A stretch of DNA of 64,000 bases, taken from positions 3,658,501-3,722,500 of the forward strand of contig NZ_AP023247.1 in the NCBI RefSeq assembly GCF_016756535.1. Reading direction: 5' to 3'. This DNA is from Mesorhizobium sp. 131-2-1 (GTDB lineage Bacteria > Pseudomonadota > Alphaproteobacteria > Rhizobiales > Rhizobiaceae). A model generated the notes under the pieces. That model saw nothing but the letters and a program-made list of their open reading frames with translations. It was not told the DNA's origin and did no database searches. Shown here one piece after another: positions 1 to 8,197 of the stretch; position 1 is the stretch's first letter, and every line of letters begins with the position of its first letter. The position numbers and the translations under genes are program-made.

Positions 1-155
1 ACCAATTCGTCGCCCAAGGGGCCGTCGCCTTTGCCATCGAGACCATGGCAGACCGCGCAGGAGTTCAGGTATTCCGCCTGGCCGTAGCTCATTTCCTGCG
101 CAGTTGACGCATTGAAGGTCAGGCTTGTGAAAACTGCAGCGATCAGGAGCTTCAT
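1..155 (-). CDS. small c-type cytochrome, N-terminal part only
   Basis: The gene reads leftward and runs off the window edge, so only about 51 residues are visible. An ATG at 155 opens a short hydrophobic signal peptide ending near residue 19 (A-S-T-A). Residues 33-37 then form the haem-binding motif C-A-V-C-H, followed by G-x-D-G-K-G-D-G-P-L-G, the loop typical of periplasmic class I cytochromes c. It should carry one covalent haem in the periplasm; its redox partner cannot be told from here. It is divergent from the stress protein at 332, with an FNR/FixK box between them. Confidence 0.8.
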   Translation of the reverse strand, partial: MKLLIAAVFTSLTFNASTAQEMSYGQAEYLNSCAVCHGLDGKGDGPLGDEL

Positions 156-209
156 CTTCGTGTCCACCGATTGATCGGCTGAAGCTTACTGCTTCAGCGC
201 GCGCCGCAG

Positions 210-223
210 TTGATCGGGATCAA
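210..223. promoter_or_regulatory. FNR/FixK-type anaerobox (perfect palindrome)
   Basis: The site reads TTGAT-CGGG-ATCAA, an exact match to the FNR/FixK consensus TTGAT-N4-ATCAA. It lies between the divergent cytochrome gene (start 155) and the stress protein gene (start 332). A class II promoter with the box at -41.5 would start transcripts near 175 leftward or near 258 rightward, so it could serve both genes. Confidence 0.75.
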
Positions 224-331
224 TTGGGGCGTCGCAGATGATCTTTGATTCAGCGCAATGAACGCAGCGACCCATCTCGTTACGGTTGCAAGCGCAATTG
301 AAGCCAAACTCGAAAGTCAGGAGCAGCTGCG

Positions 332-1168
332 ATGTCATTCAAGACGATACTCACGGTCACGGAGCCAGGCATGAGTGACGTCGATCTGGAACTCGCTGCC
401 GGCCTGTGCGAGCAGGTCAACGCGCACCTCGCTGTTCTCGTGGTAGCGCTGGCCGCGCCGCCGCCGGTTGGAGAGTTTGCCGCGATCGTCTCAGAAGACT
501 GGCTGAAGGAGCGCCAGGCCGATGAGAAGCTGCTGAAGAAGAAGACAGCGGTCGTTTCGGCATTCCTTGCTGGCCGGACGCTTTCCGCTGATACCGTTAC
601 CGCATATCCGGAAGCCGGCTGGGCCGACGAGACCATCGGGCGCCGCGCCCGCTATGCCGATATCACCATTGTGGGACCGGAAGCGCTTGCCGGCGAGACG
701 TTGAAAAGCAAAGTGGTCGAGGGCGCGCTATTTTCTTCCGGAAAGCCTTTGCTGCTCATCCCCAAGGGTTCTAGGCCGACGCTGAAGCCGAAATGCGTAA
801 TGGTTGCGTGGGATACCCGTCTGGAGTCATCGCGCGCCGTTCGCGAGTCGCTTGACATGCTGATCGGCGCCGATGAGGTGCATCTTGCCCTGGTCGATCC
901 AGTCGAGGGCGAAGCCCATCACGGGGCGGAACCTGGTGCCGATGTCGCAGCCTATCTTGCCCGGCACGGCGTCAAAGTCACGGTCAGCCGTCTGCCGAGT
1001 GCGAACCACTCCGTCGCTGACGTTCTTCGCCAGCACGCGGTCGATTGTGGCGCCGAGCTGTTGGTGATGGGCGCATATGGTCATTCGCGGTTGCGTGAAC
1101 GTATTTTCGGCGGCGTCACCAAATCGATGCTCGAAGGCCCGTCTCTGCCAACCCTTCTGGCGCGCTGA
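332..1168 (+). CDS. tandem universal stress protein (UspA family)
   Basis: This 278-residue protein contains two Usp alpha/beta domains (about residues 1-140 and 150-278). The second keeps the ATP-binding pattern G-x-x-G-(9x)-G near residues 247-260 (G-A-Y-G-H-S then F-G-G-V-T). Tandem Usp proteins are cytoplasmic and induced by starvation or low oxygen; the exact biochemical role is not predictable. The ATG at 332 has AGGAG eight bases upstream (319-323). The FNR/FixK box at 210-223 suggests induction at low oxygen. Confidence 0.9.
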   Translation: MSFKTILTVTEPGMSDVDLELAAGLCEQVNAHLAVLVVALAAPPPVGEFAAIVSEDWLKERQADEKLLKKKTAVVSAFLAGRTLSADTVTAYPEAGWADETIGRRARYADITIVGPEALAGETLKSKVVEGALFSSGKPLLLIPKGSRPTLKPKCVMVAWDTRLESSRAVRESLDMLIGADEVHLALVDPVEGEAHHGAEPGADVAAYLARHGVKVTVSRLPSANHSVADVLRQHAVDCGAELLVMGAYGHSRLRERIFGGVTKSMLEGPSLPTLLAR

Positions 1169-1214
1169 TCAACGAAAACAACTTGGACCGGCCCGTTTCT
1201 GCGGTCGGCCAGGG

Positions 1215-2411
1215 CTATTGACGCCTCTCCACCGGGCCACCATCGACAAGGGTGTCGGATGGGTGGACGACAACGCTTGCACCGGGCTTCAGACCCGTCA
1301 GCACCTCGGCGACATCGTCATTCATGTGCCCGACCTGCACTTCCACTTGCCTGGCGCGACCACCGTCAGCAACAAAGACGTTCCACCGGTCGCCGTTTCT
1401 GAACAGCGCGCCGATCGGCACCTGCAGGCATTGGGCGCACTCCCAGACAGTCATTTCGACAAAGACTCGATAGCCGTGGCCGAGCCGGACGTCGGTGTCT
1501 TCCAGATCCAGAACGACCGTAACCCTCTGCTCCTCGATGCCAAGCGCGGAAACCTTGGTGAATGCCGCTGGATCGACGCGTCTCACCGTCGCACGCAACC
1601 CATGATCGCCGCCCCAATCGCTGATCTTAGCCTTTGTCCCAGGGGCAATGCGAACGGCATCACTTGAAAGCAGGTCGACAGCGATTTCCAGATCGTGGAC
1701 GTTGCCGATCTCGGCGATCTTGGCGCCAGCCGCTACGGCCTGTTCGCTCCTTGCCATGACGGCAAGAACCGTTCCGTCAATGGGTGCGAGAAGATTGACG
1801 CAGCAGCTGTCACCGGTCGGATCCGACGGATCGGGCTGCAGCAGTCGAGCCTCTGCGTTGGCAAGTTCGGCGTTTCTGAGCCGGATGACTGCTTTCGCCG
1901 CATCCACCGCGGCTTTCTGCAGGTCGACTTCGTTGGTGAGCTTCTGCAAAGCGCTCTCCGAGACAAAGCCGGATCCGAACAGTTTGAACGCGCGGACCAA
2001 TTCGTCCTCGGCAAGCTTCAAAGCCGATTGCGCGCGCTGCAATTCGACCTCGGCAACACCGACACCAGCGCGCGCTGCGTCGCGGCTGGCGAGCAATTCG
2101 GCTTCCGCCCGCCGGTCGATCAGTGGAGGGTCGAGCGGATGGATGGCAGCGACAACCGTGTTGTTCGCCTTCACCACATCACCCTCGTTCACCACCGTGC
2201 GCGTCAGATGCCCCGCAATCGGCGCCGATACTGTGTAGACGTCGCGCACCCGCGTCATTCCTTCCTCTCGGACCGTGACTCGCATCGGCGCTGCGGTGAC
2301 TTCAGCCAAATCCACCAGCGCAGGCTGCTCGCGCAAAGCCCAGCCGAAACCTGCAATCAGCGCAAGCGCGACAAGCGCGAGTCCGAGGCGTTTCATCCAG
2401 ATCGACTTCAT
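1215..2411 (-). CDS. HlyD/MacA-type periplasmic adaptor of an ABC exporter
   Basis: This 398-residue membrane-fusion protein has one N-terminal membrane anchor (about residues 7-25). A beta-barrel/lipoyl-like segment follows, then a long alanine-rich coiled-coil hairpin, a returning lipoyl half (L-A-P-I-D-G-T-V) and C-terminal barrel domains. Such adaptors link an inner-membrane ABC transporter to an outer-membrane channel. The ATG at 2411 is preferred over an upstream start because it lies just after the permease stop (2416) and opens the membrane anchor. It is the last gene of the ATPase-permease-adaptor operon. No outer-membrane TolC-type gene is nearby, and the substrate is unknown. Confidence 0.88.
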   Translation of the reverse strand: MKSIWMKRLGLALVALALIAGFGWALREQPALVDLAEVTAAPMRVTVREEGMTRVRDVYTVSAPIAGHLTRTVVNEGDVVKANNTVVAAIHPLDPPLIDRRAEAELLASRDAARAGVGVAEVELQRAQSALKLAEDELVRAFKLFGSGFVSESALQKLTNEVDLQKAAVDAAKAVIRLRNAELANAEARLLQPDPSDPTGDSCCVNLLAPIDGTVLAVMARSEQAVAAGAKIAEIGNVHDLEIAVDLLSSDAVRIAPGTKAKISDWGGDHGLRATVRRVDPAAFTKVSALGIEEQRVTVVLDLEDTDVRLGHGYRVFVEMTVWECAQCLQVPIGALFRNGDRWNVFVADGGRARQVEVQVGHMNDDVAEVLTGLKPGASVVVHPSDTLVDGGPVERRQ

Positions 2412-2415
2412 CGGA

Positions 2416-4779
2416 CTAATCCCTTGTCTTGAGGACACGCACGAGATCCAGTCGGTCGATGCGACGCCGCACAATCAGTGCCGAGAGAGTGGCCACTGCA
2501 AGCACGACCAGGCTGGCAAGCGCGAAAGTCGAACGGTTGACCACGAACGGTATGCGGAAGAGATCGCTTTCGAAGCCCCTGACGACAGACCACGAGAACA
2601 GATAGCCGAGCACCCAGCCAAGAGGCTGCGCCAGAGCCACGATGGTGGCCAGTTCGATGAGCAGGACGCTCGAAACCTCGCTCCTGGTGAAACCGAGCAC
2701 GCGCAAGCCGGCGAGTTCTCGGGCGCGCTCGGAAAGCTGAATGCGGGCCGAGTTGTAGACAACGCCGAAGGCAATGATGACGGCAAGCACCGTGTAGACG
2801 CTGGTCATGATTGTGATGTTCTCGCCAATCGTCTCACGGAAGCGCTGACGCGATATGCCCTGCAGCGCGATCGAGGCGATAGCCGGCGTCTGTTTGATGG
2901 CGCTGTAGGGGTCGCCGAGGCGTGCCGGATCGATAGTTACCCTCACCCCGGAGACGCGTGGTCCGCCACCAACCAGCCGGTCGAGCGCCTCGGTCCGCAT
3001 GTAGACGGCGAGCCCGACATAACTTTGGACAATGCTGGTCACGGGAACGCGGACCTTTTGATGCGCCTTTTCGAGCTGTTCGACCTCTGCCAGATCTCCA
3101 ATACGCAGGTCGAGTAGCGAAGCGACCCTTTCGGACAGCATGAGGCCGGCCTGTGGTGGATCGATCGGAGCGAGATCGAGATCGAGAGCCCGGGCGAGAT
3201 CGGCCTTTTGCGGAACACTGGAGATCACCAGCCGGCGCTCGCGATGGCCGTGGCGCAGGATCACTGCCGTTGCCCGGAACGGTTCGGCGCGCAGCACGCC
3301 AGGCATGGCGGCGACCGACTGCAGTGCGCGTGGTGATTGCTCGACCCCGAATGATAGGGTCGCGTCCTGTCGCTCAGCACGGAAGAACACTGTGTCGACC
3401 ATGAAGGCGATGGAATCGAAGGAGAACAGCGCAGTGACCAGCAGAGCGACGGCAAGTGAGGTCCCCAATGCCGTCAGCAACGAGCGCAGAGGCCAGCGCA
3501 CCAGATGTCTGAACGCCATGATGGTCAATTGCGAGAAAGCCGGCAGAGGATGTCGGCCGCTCGTGAGGAAGGCTCGGTATCGGGCCGGAGCCGGCGGTTG
3601 CATAGCGACCGCCGGTGCAAGGTTCACAACACTCCAGATAGCGCGCGCCGCGCCCAACAGGGCCGCCAGCGCGCTTATGGTGGCGGCGATGGCATACAAG
3701 TCGAGACTGTGCTGGAAGATGAGGAAGGGAAAGGAGAAGAACCGCGCATAGAGCGTGGTGAGACCGTGGCCCAGCCAATTGCCGGCACCCGCGCCAATGG
3801 CGATGCCGGTCGACGCGATCACCAGCGTCAGCTTTGCATAGTGCCAGCCGATTGCCCCCGATCCGTACCCAACGGCCTTCATCAACCCGATCTGTTCGCG
3901 CTCGAGCACGATCAACCGTGACAGGATCATGTTGACCAGGAAGGCGGACACGAAGAGGAACACCGGGGGGATGACGGTGGCCATTGCACGGAGCTGGATC
4001 AGCTCATTGTCGAGAAATGCATGGGATATCTGGTCGGTACGCCCATGCGTCCCGGTTCCTCCATACGGCTTCAGGATACGATCGACTGCGTCCTCGACTG
4101 CCTGGATGTCGGCACTGCGCTGCGTGCGCATGGCGACATCGTTGAATGCGCCATCCATGTCGAAGATGCCGGCGAGCACGGTTCGGGGCATGAAGAAGAC
4201 GCCGAAGCGCCGCGGGTCCGGTACCATGTCGCCAGGGCCGAGCGCGTAGATGTATTCGGGTGTAAGTGCGATGCCCGTGACGGTAAGCGTCCGCTTGCGG
4301 CCGTTCAGGACGGCATCGAACGTGCTTCCGGGCGCCATGCGGTGCACGGTCGCGAAACGCTCGGTCACCGCTACCTCGCCGGGCCGTCCGGATTCAGGCA
4401 GCCGGCCGTTGCGCAGGTAAAGTCTGTTGACAGAAGGCTCGCCGCGATCGGGGATCGAGACGGCAATGGCGGTTGCCGGCTCAGCCATGCCAGGCATGTC
4501 CAGTAAAACCGGCTTGACGATACGCAATTCGATGCCGCTTATCCCCGCGATCGACGCCATGCGCTCGCGAAGATGCAGCGGCGCGCGCGTCAGCCCGGAA
4601 AAGACGGTGGCAAACCTGTAACGGTCGTAGAATGCGGCGCGGGTTTGCTCCAGCGAGCGATAGCCGCCGACGGCGATCACGATCGTGGCGACGCCGCAAG
4701 CCATGACGAGCGCGATGGCGAGGACCTGCGCCCACATCCGCAGGAGATCGCGCAGAAGTTTGCGATCGAGAACCGACAC
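2416..4779 (-). CDS. ABC transporter permease with two FtsX/MacB units
   Basis: This 787-residue protein has two repeats of a periplasmic MacB-type domain followed by FtsX-type membrane helices. There is a first helix at about residues 15-38, a three-helix FtsX block at about 265-385, a second N-terminal helix near 435 and a last FtsX block at about 660-780. The layout matches LolC/MacB-like mechanotransmission permeases that push lipophilic or peptide substrates from the periplasm rather than classical importers. It follows the ATPase gene by 4 bases and precedes the HlyD adaptor by 4 bases, so the three form one exporter operon. Confidence 0.9.
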   Translation of the reverse strand: MSVLDRKLLRDLLRMWAQVLAIALVMACGVATIVIAVGGYRSLEQTRAAFYDRYRFATVFSGLTRAPLHLRERMASIAGISGIELRIVKPVLLDMPGMAEPATAIAVSIPDRGEPSVNRLYLRNGRLPESGRPGEVAVTERFATVHRMAPGSTFDAVLNGRKRTLTVTGIALTPEYIYALGPGDMVPDPRRFGVFFMPRTVLAGIFDMDGAFNDVAMRTQRSADIQAVEDAVDRILKPYGGTGTHGRTDQISHAFLDNELIQLRAMATVIPPVFLFVSAFLVNMILSRLIVLEREQIGLMKAVGYGSGAIGWHYAKLTLVIASTGIAIGAGAGNWLGHGLTTLYARFFSFPFLIFQHSLDLYAIAATISALAALLGAARAIWSVVNLAPAVAMQPPAPARYRAFLTSGRHPLPAFSQLTIMAFRHLVRWPLRSLLTALGTSLAVALLVTALFSFDSIAFMVDTVFFRAERQDATLSFGVEQSPRALQSVAAMPGVLRAEPFRATAVILRHGHRERRLVISSVPQKADLARALDLDLAPIDPPQAGLMLSERVASLLDLRIGDLAEVEQLEKAHQKVRVPVTSIVQSYVGLAVYMRTEALDRLVGGGPRVSGVRVTIDPARLGDPYSAIKQTPAIASIALQGISRQRFRETIGENITIMTSVYTVLAVIIAFGVVYNSARIQLSERARELAGLRVLGFTRSEVSSVLLIELATIVALAQPLGWVLGYLFSWSVVRGFESDLFRIPFVVNRSTFALASLVVLAVATLSALIVRRRIDRLDLVRVLKTRD

Positions 4780-4783
4780 GACG

Positions 4784-5491
4784 CTACCAGCTTACTTCAG
4801 CGGGCCGTGCCCGCTGGTCGTTGATGGCGACGTCAGCGATGCGGCCGTCCCTGAAGGTGAAGACGCGGTGGGCGATCTGCCGGATACCGGCATTGTGCGT
4901 GATGATGGCCATCGTCGTCTTCATCTCCTCGTTGATCCGCGACAGCGCTTCGAGGACCAGAACGCCTGTCTTCGAATCCAGGGCGCCGGTGGGCTCGTCG
5001 CACAGCATCACTTCCGGGCGCTTGGCGATTGCCCGGGCAATCGCCACCCTTTGCTGCTCGCCGCCGGAGAGCTGGGCGGGGAAATGCGTTAGGCGGTCCT
5101 TGAGCCCGACCATCTCCAGCGCCTCCTCGGGTTTCATCGGATTGGACGAAATCTCCGTGACCAGCGCGACGTTTTCCCAGGCGGTCAGGCTCGGGATCAG
5201 ATTGTAGAACTGGAACACGAAGCCGATATGATCGCGCCGGAAGCGGGTGAACTGCCTTTCTGAGAAGGTGGTCAGATCCTGGTCGCGAAAGTGCACCTCA
5301 CCTGCGGTCGCGCGATCAAGCCCGCCCATAATGTTGAGGAGAGTCGACTTTCCGCTGCCCGATGGCCCAAGCAGGACGGCGATCTCTCCCTCATAGAGCT
5401 CGAGATCGACACCGCGCAGGGCGAACACCTCGATCTCGCCGGCGTCGTAGACCTTGGTCACCCCATGGGCAGAAAAAATCGGGTTTTGCAT
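4784..5491 (-). CDS. ABC transporter ATP-binding protein (LolD/MacB type)
   Basis: This 235-residue cytoplasmic ATPase has Walker A G-P-S-G-S-G-K-S at about residues 42-49, the signature L-S-G-G-E-Q-Q-R and Walker B V-M-L-C-D-E-P. This is the LolD/MacB/FtsE class that pairs with FtsX-type permeases, here the next gene. The ATG at 5491 is chosen because the protein then begins at the family's normal point and has AAGGA directly upstream. A longer reading frame to 5722 has an arginine-rich, unlike-family extension. Confidence 0.92.
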   Translation of the reverse strand: MQNPIFSAHGVTKVYDAGEIEVFALRGVDLELYEGEIAVLLGPSGSGKSTLLNIMGGLDRATAGEVHFRDQDLTTFSERQFTRFRRDHIGFVFQFYNLIPSLTAWENVALVTEISSNPMKPEEALEMVGLKDRLTHFPAQLSGGEQQRVAIARAIAKRPEVMLCDEPTGALDSKTGVLVLEALSRINEEMKTTMAIITHNAGIRQIAHRVFTFRDGRIADVAINDQRARPAEVSW

Positions 5492-5580
5492 TCCTTGCTG
5501 CCCTCTTGAACGCAACCATTGTGGCGGCGTTCGCGGCCGGGCACCTTGACGCTCATCAAACAGTGCCTTCTCTGGGCGGC

Positions 5581-6027
5581 TTACTCGCTCGCCGCCCGGC
5601 CCGACACCTGCTCGATGAGGATCCGGAAGAAAACGTGCGGCGCGCTGTCGGAGGCGGGAGGAATGACCGGTTTGAGAGCACCTGGTTCCCACCAATCGGG
5701 ATGCTTGCTCAACACCGTCCATGCATGATCGCGTTGGAGCTTGTAGCCGATCCGGTCAGGCAGTTCCTCGTAGCGGCCGTCGACAATCACACTTTTCCAT
5801 GCTCGCCCTTGGCCGTGTTCGTCGACCTGGACGGACACAAGAGGGTTGGCTCGCATCCAGTCGATCTTCTTGCCCGGCATGGAAAACGCATAGAGATGAT
5901 TGTCCGCATGGACGTAGTGGAACGGTACGATATAGGGCTGCCCATCCTTCGCGCATGCGAGGTGGCCGATACGATTGGCCGTAAGCAATTTCGTGCATTC
6001 CAGGTTAGAGAGTGTGCGGACCAGCAT
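5581..6027 (-). CDS. pyridoxamine 5'-phosphate oxidase-like flavoprotein
   Basis: This 148-residue protein is a single split-barrel FMN-binding domain. The stretch [16 protein letters not shown] and the later V-S-V-Q-V-D-E are the usual strands of this family. Members bind FMN, F420 or haem, and the substrate cannot be assigned; true PdxH activity is unlikely because the protein is short and lacks the PdxH C-terminal part. The ATG at 6027 starts the family core, 11 bases after the phosphoribosyltransferase stop. Relatives often occur in low-oxygen stress regulons of rhizobia (established pattern, recalled). Confidence 0.82.
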   Translation of the reverse strand: MLVRTLSNLECTKLLTANRIGHLACAKDGQPYIVPFHYVHADNHLYAFSMPGKKIDWMRANPLVSVQVDEHGQGRAWKSVIVDGRYEELPDRIGYKLQRDHAWTVLSKHPDWWEPGALKPVIPPASDSAPHVFFRILIEQVSGRAASE

Positions 6028-6038
6028 GGGCCGATCTC

Positions 6039-6758
6039 CTACTTTTCTGCGCCTGCTTCGCGCCGCTGTTTCTTTGTCACGATGATCTGTTTTTGCTTCC
6101 CGCGCTGCCTGGCACTTTGCGACCGGGCCGCTTTGTCCATCGCGGAGACGACGTCGCCGTCGGAAAGCTGCGGGAAGCCGAGATAGTGTTGACCGAGAGC
6201 ATGAAAATGCGCCGGTTGATTGAGACAAACGATCCAATCCGCTTCGCAGGCAAGCTCAGCCAAAGTGTCCGGGGGCGCCACGGGAACGGCCACGACGACC
6301 TCTCGAGCCGAGCGCCTTTTGAGGGCACGGATCGCGACCTTCATCGTCGTGCCGGTCGCAACGCCGTCGTCGACGATGATTGCGGTCTTTCCGGCGATCG
6401 ACAGGGGCGGATGTTTTCCGCGATAGGCAAGCCGGCGGCGCTCCAGCTCGGGCCGCTCACTGGCGATCAAGGTCCGAAGCTGGTCATCGTCGAGCGCGTA
6501 GGCTTCGACGATGTCTCGATTGAGCACGACATCCGGAGGATCGCCGTCGACGATCGCCGCAACAGCCAGTTCGGGGTTCCCCGGCGCTCCCACCTTGCGC
6601 ACGATAATCAGGTCAAGTGGGGCCCTGAGGGCCTTGGCCACTTCAGCCGCGACAGGAACGCCGCCTCGCGGTAGGGCCAGCACCACAGGCTGATGCAGCC
6701 GGAGCTTTTCCAGTTCGATGCCAAGCTTTTGTCCGGCTTCCTGACGGTCACGAAACAT
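6039..6758 (-). CDS. phosphoribosyltransferase family protein
   Basis: This 239-residue cytoplasmic protein has the type I PRTase PRPP-binding loop at about residues 125-138 (T-A-I-I-V-D-D-G-V-A-T-G-T-T). It also has the upstream P-R-G-G-V-P-V motif at 30-36. It belongs to the stand-alone group often annotated as putative phosphoribosyltransferase and linked with dienelactone-hydrolase or erythromycin-esterase fusions, not to a defined salvage enzyme. The C-terminal 25 residues are strongly basic. It leads a leftward run with the flavoprotein gene and possibly the ABC exporter. Confidence 0.85.
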   Translation of the reverse strand: MFRDRQEAGQKLGIELEKLRLHQPVVLALPRGGVPVAAEVAKALRAPLDLIIVRKVGAPGNPELAVAAIVDGDPPDVVLNRDIVEAYALDDDQLRTLIASERPELERRRLAYRGKHPPLSIAGKTAIIVDDGVATGTTMKVAIRALKRRSAREVVVAVPVAPPDTLAELACEADWIVCLNQPAHFHALGQHYLGFPQLSDGDVVSAMDKAARSQSARQRGKQKQIIVTKKQRREAGAEK

Positions 6759-7072
6759 CGGTCAATCCACCGTCCACAATTGACGAAGTGACTTCTTCAT
6801 CGAGTTTCCTACCTGCACGATCTCGCCAGCTTCAGCCATGGACTTGTCCTCGAAGTGAGTTTGATCGGCAGGTACCGCCGCCTCGACCCGTCCACCCCTC
6901 CAGGGAAGGGGCGCCAGAGCCCGAGGTCGGCGGACCGCTCGCCAGGAACCCTTGCCGAGTTGGTTCATCGCTTCGCGAATCCGCGCTTGCGACGCGATCC
7001 TCCGCGCCCGCTTCGCCAAAGCCGGTAAACCTGACGAGGGCTGCATCAAAGCACCTCGCCGACGGAGCCGTA

Positions 7073-7086
7073 TTGATCTGGGTCAA
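7073..7086. promoter_or_regulatory. FNR/FixK-type anaerobox (one mismatch)
   Basis: The site reads TTGAT-CTGG-GTCAA, one base off the palindromic consensus. Its centre is 50 bases upstream of the perfect box at 7123-7136. If the start of transcription is near 7171, it would sit at about -91.5, a position used by class I CRP/FNR activators. Confidence 0.6.
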
Positions 7087-7122
7087 GGGCTCCGCGCCTG
7101 GGTACTGCGGCAAGGGTGTACC

Positions 7123-7136
7123 TTGATCTCGATCAA
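7123..7136. promoter_or_regulatory. FNR/FixK-type anaerobox (perfect palindrome)
   Basis: The site reads TTGAT-CTCG-ATCAA, a perfect consensus. Placed at -41.5 it predicts transcription from about 7171, which leaves a normal leader only if the phasin-like gene starts at 7198 rather than at the earlier ATG at 7177. Confidence 0.75.
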
Positions 7137-7197
7137 CGACGTTCCGTCGGCTCGGGTTAGCTTTCTTGAAATACCCATGACGAAACGGAATGGACCA

Positions 7198-7536
7198 ATG
7201 ACGATGACCAATGGCCAGAAGTTCCTCTTTGCCGCGGCCGACCTTCAGGCGACTGCTCTCAAGGCCGCCATACGTTGTCAGATCGAGACGCTTTCCTTCC
7301 TGAAACGCCGCTGCGAGCAAAACGTCAAACTGATCGATGATCTCTTCGCTGGCGACGAGTTCGTGGACGTTTTCGATGTCACCAGCAATTTTCTGCAGAA
7401 CGCGACCTCGGACTATGCGACTGAGGCCGGTAATCTCGCCCGCGTCGGGTCGCGGCTCACCTCGGACATGGCCAGGCGCGTGCGCAGGGAAGCCGAGAGT
7501 GCCATCGAAGACATGGCGGCGAGCACCGTAGCGTGA
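7198..7536 (+). CDS. phasin-like small helical protein
   Basis: This 112-residue, almost wholly helical protein has the spacing of charged and hydrophobic residues seen in small phasin-domain proteins. Those proteins coat polyhydroxyalkanoate granules or act as chaperone-like amphipathic helices. There is no signal peptide or membrane segment. The start at 7198 is chosen because ACGGA lies just upstream and because the FNR box at 7123-7136 predicts transcription from about 7171; ATG 7177 is the alternative. It is followed by the cytochrome gene 52 bases later, so the two may be co-transcribed. Family assignment is by overall look, not by a strict motif. Confidence 0.6.
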   Translation: MTMTNGQKFLFAAADLQATALKAAIRCQIETLSFLKRRCEQNVKLIDDLFAGDEFVDVFDVTSNFLQNATSDYATEAGNLARVGSRLTSDMARRVRREAESAIEDMAASTVA

Positions 7537-7588
7537 TCGGCTCTCGAGGAAGTACAGCCGTGGGCAAAACCACCGGAGGGGCATTGCG

Positions 7589-7939
7589 ATGAACTTGGCA
7601 CGGCTGAGCCGATTGTTAGCATGTGCTCTGCATGTGGTGGCCCTTGCTGCGGCGTTTGGCCTGTCCGGCAGTTGGGCAAGCGCCGATCCGGTATCGCACG
7701 GGAAGGCATTGGTCGAATCCAATTGCGCGCGATGCCACGCTATCGGAAGAACAGATAAGAGCAGCCACCCCGACGCTCCTGCATTTCGCGTCTTGTCGCA
7801 GCGCTATCCGATCGCGGATCTCGAAGAGGCGTTGGCCGAGGGCCTTTCGACCGGGCACCCCGATATGCCCGAATGGGTTGCCAGCCCCGATCAAATCGAC
7901 GCTATCCTTGCCTATATCGAAACCCTGCAGCAGCCGTGA
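7589..7939 (+). CDS. periplasmic monohaem cytochrome c
   Basis: This 116-residue protein has a signal peptide (about residues 1-32, cut near A-S-A), a haem site C-A-R-C-H at 46-50 and a likely axial methionine at 93 in G-H-P-D-M-P-E-W. This is a class I cytochrome c of about 9 kDa when mature. It should shuttle electrons in the periplasm. It sits downstream of an FNR/FixK-controlled phasin gene and upstream of the P-type ATPase. Confidence 0.9.
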   Translation: MNLARLSRLLACALHVVALAAAFGLSGSWASADPVSHGKALVESNCARCHAIGRTDKSSHPDAPAFRVLSQRYPIADLEEALAEGLSTGHPDMPEWVASPDQIDAILAYIETLQQP

Positions 7940-8077
7940 TTGCCGCCGCAAAGGTCGGAACCATTTTGCTCGGCGCCTCTAGGATTGATCTTCCAGGGCG
8001 CGCTTGCCGTCGATGGTTCCTGCCTTGTTGTGGGTGGTTCGTCCAGGATCGGTCATAGCCGTCCGTGGGAAGGCTCA

Positions 8078-8091
8078 TTGATCCCGATCAA
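8078..8091. promoter_or_regulatory. FNR/FixK-type anaerobox (perfect palindrome)
   Basis: The site reads TTGAT-CCCG-ATCAA, an exact consensus. It lies 107 bases before the chosen ATPase start (8198). At -41.5 it gives a transcript start near 8126 and a leader of about 70 bases. It also argues against longer versions of the ATPase that would begin upstream of the box. Confidence 0.75.
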
Positions 8092-8197
8092 GGAAGGAGC
8101 CCGCCATCTGGCGCTCCATGTCGCGCCGGTCTCCGGTCATGGTGTCCGGCGAACTCAACCAGTCCGGACGCGATGCAGCGGCAAGCGAAGGGACCAG

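Larger units (their letters stand above)
6759..7197. other. divergent intergenic region with two FNR/FixK boxes
   Basis: This 439-base region separates the leftward phosphoribosyltransferase gene from the rightward phasin-like gene. It contains two FNR/FixK-type boxes spaced 50 bases apart (7073-7086 and 7123-7136). Reading frames cross it on both strands, but none has a recognisable protein or a convincing ribosome-binding site. Nothing else was seen. Confidence 0.6.

Noticed and set aside
6762..7049. 95-residue minus-strand frame just before the phosphoribosyltransferase
   Set aside because: No ribosome-binding site, low-complexity basic sequence and no family; most likely leader DNA.
6832..7722. 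296-residue minus-strand reading frame
   Set aside because: It runs antisense through the phasin-like and cytochrome genes and over two FNR/FixK boxes, has no recognisable domain, and its codons mirror the opposite genes.
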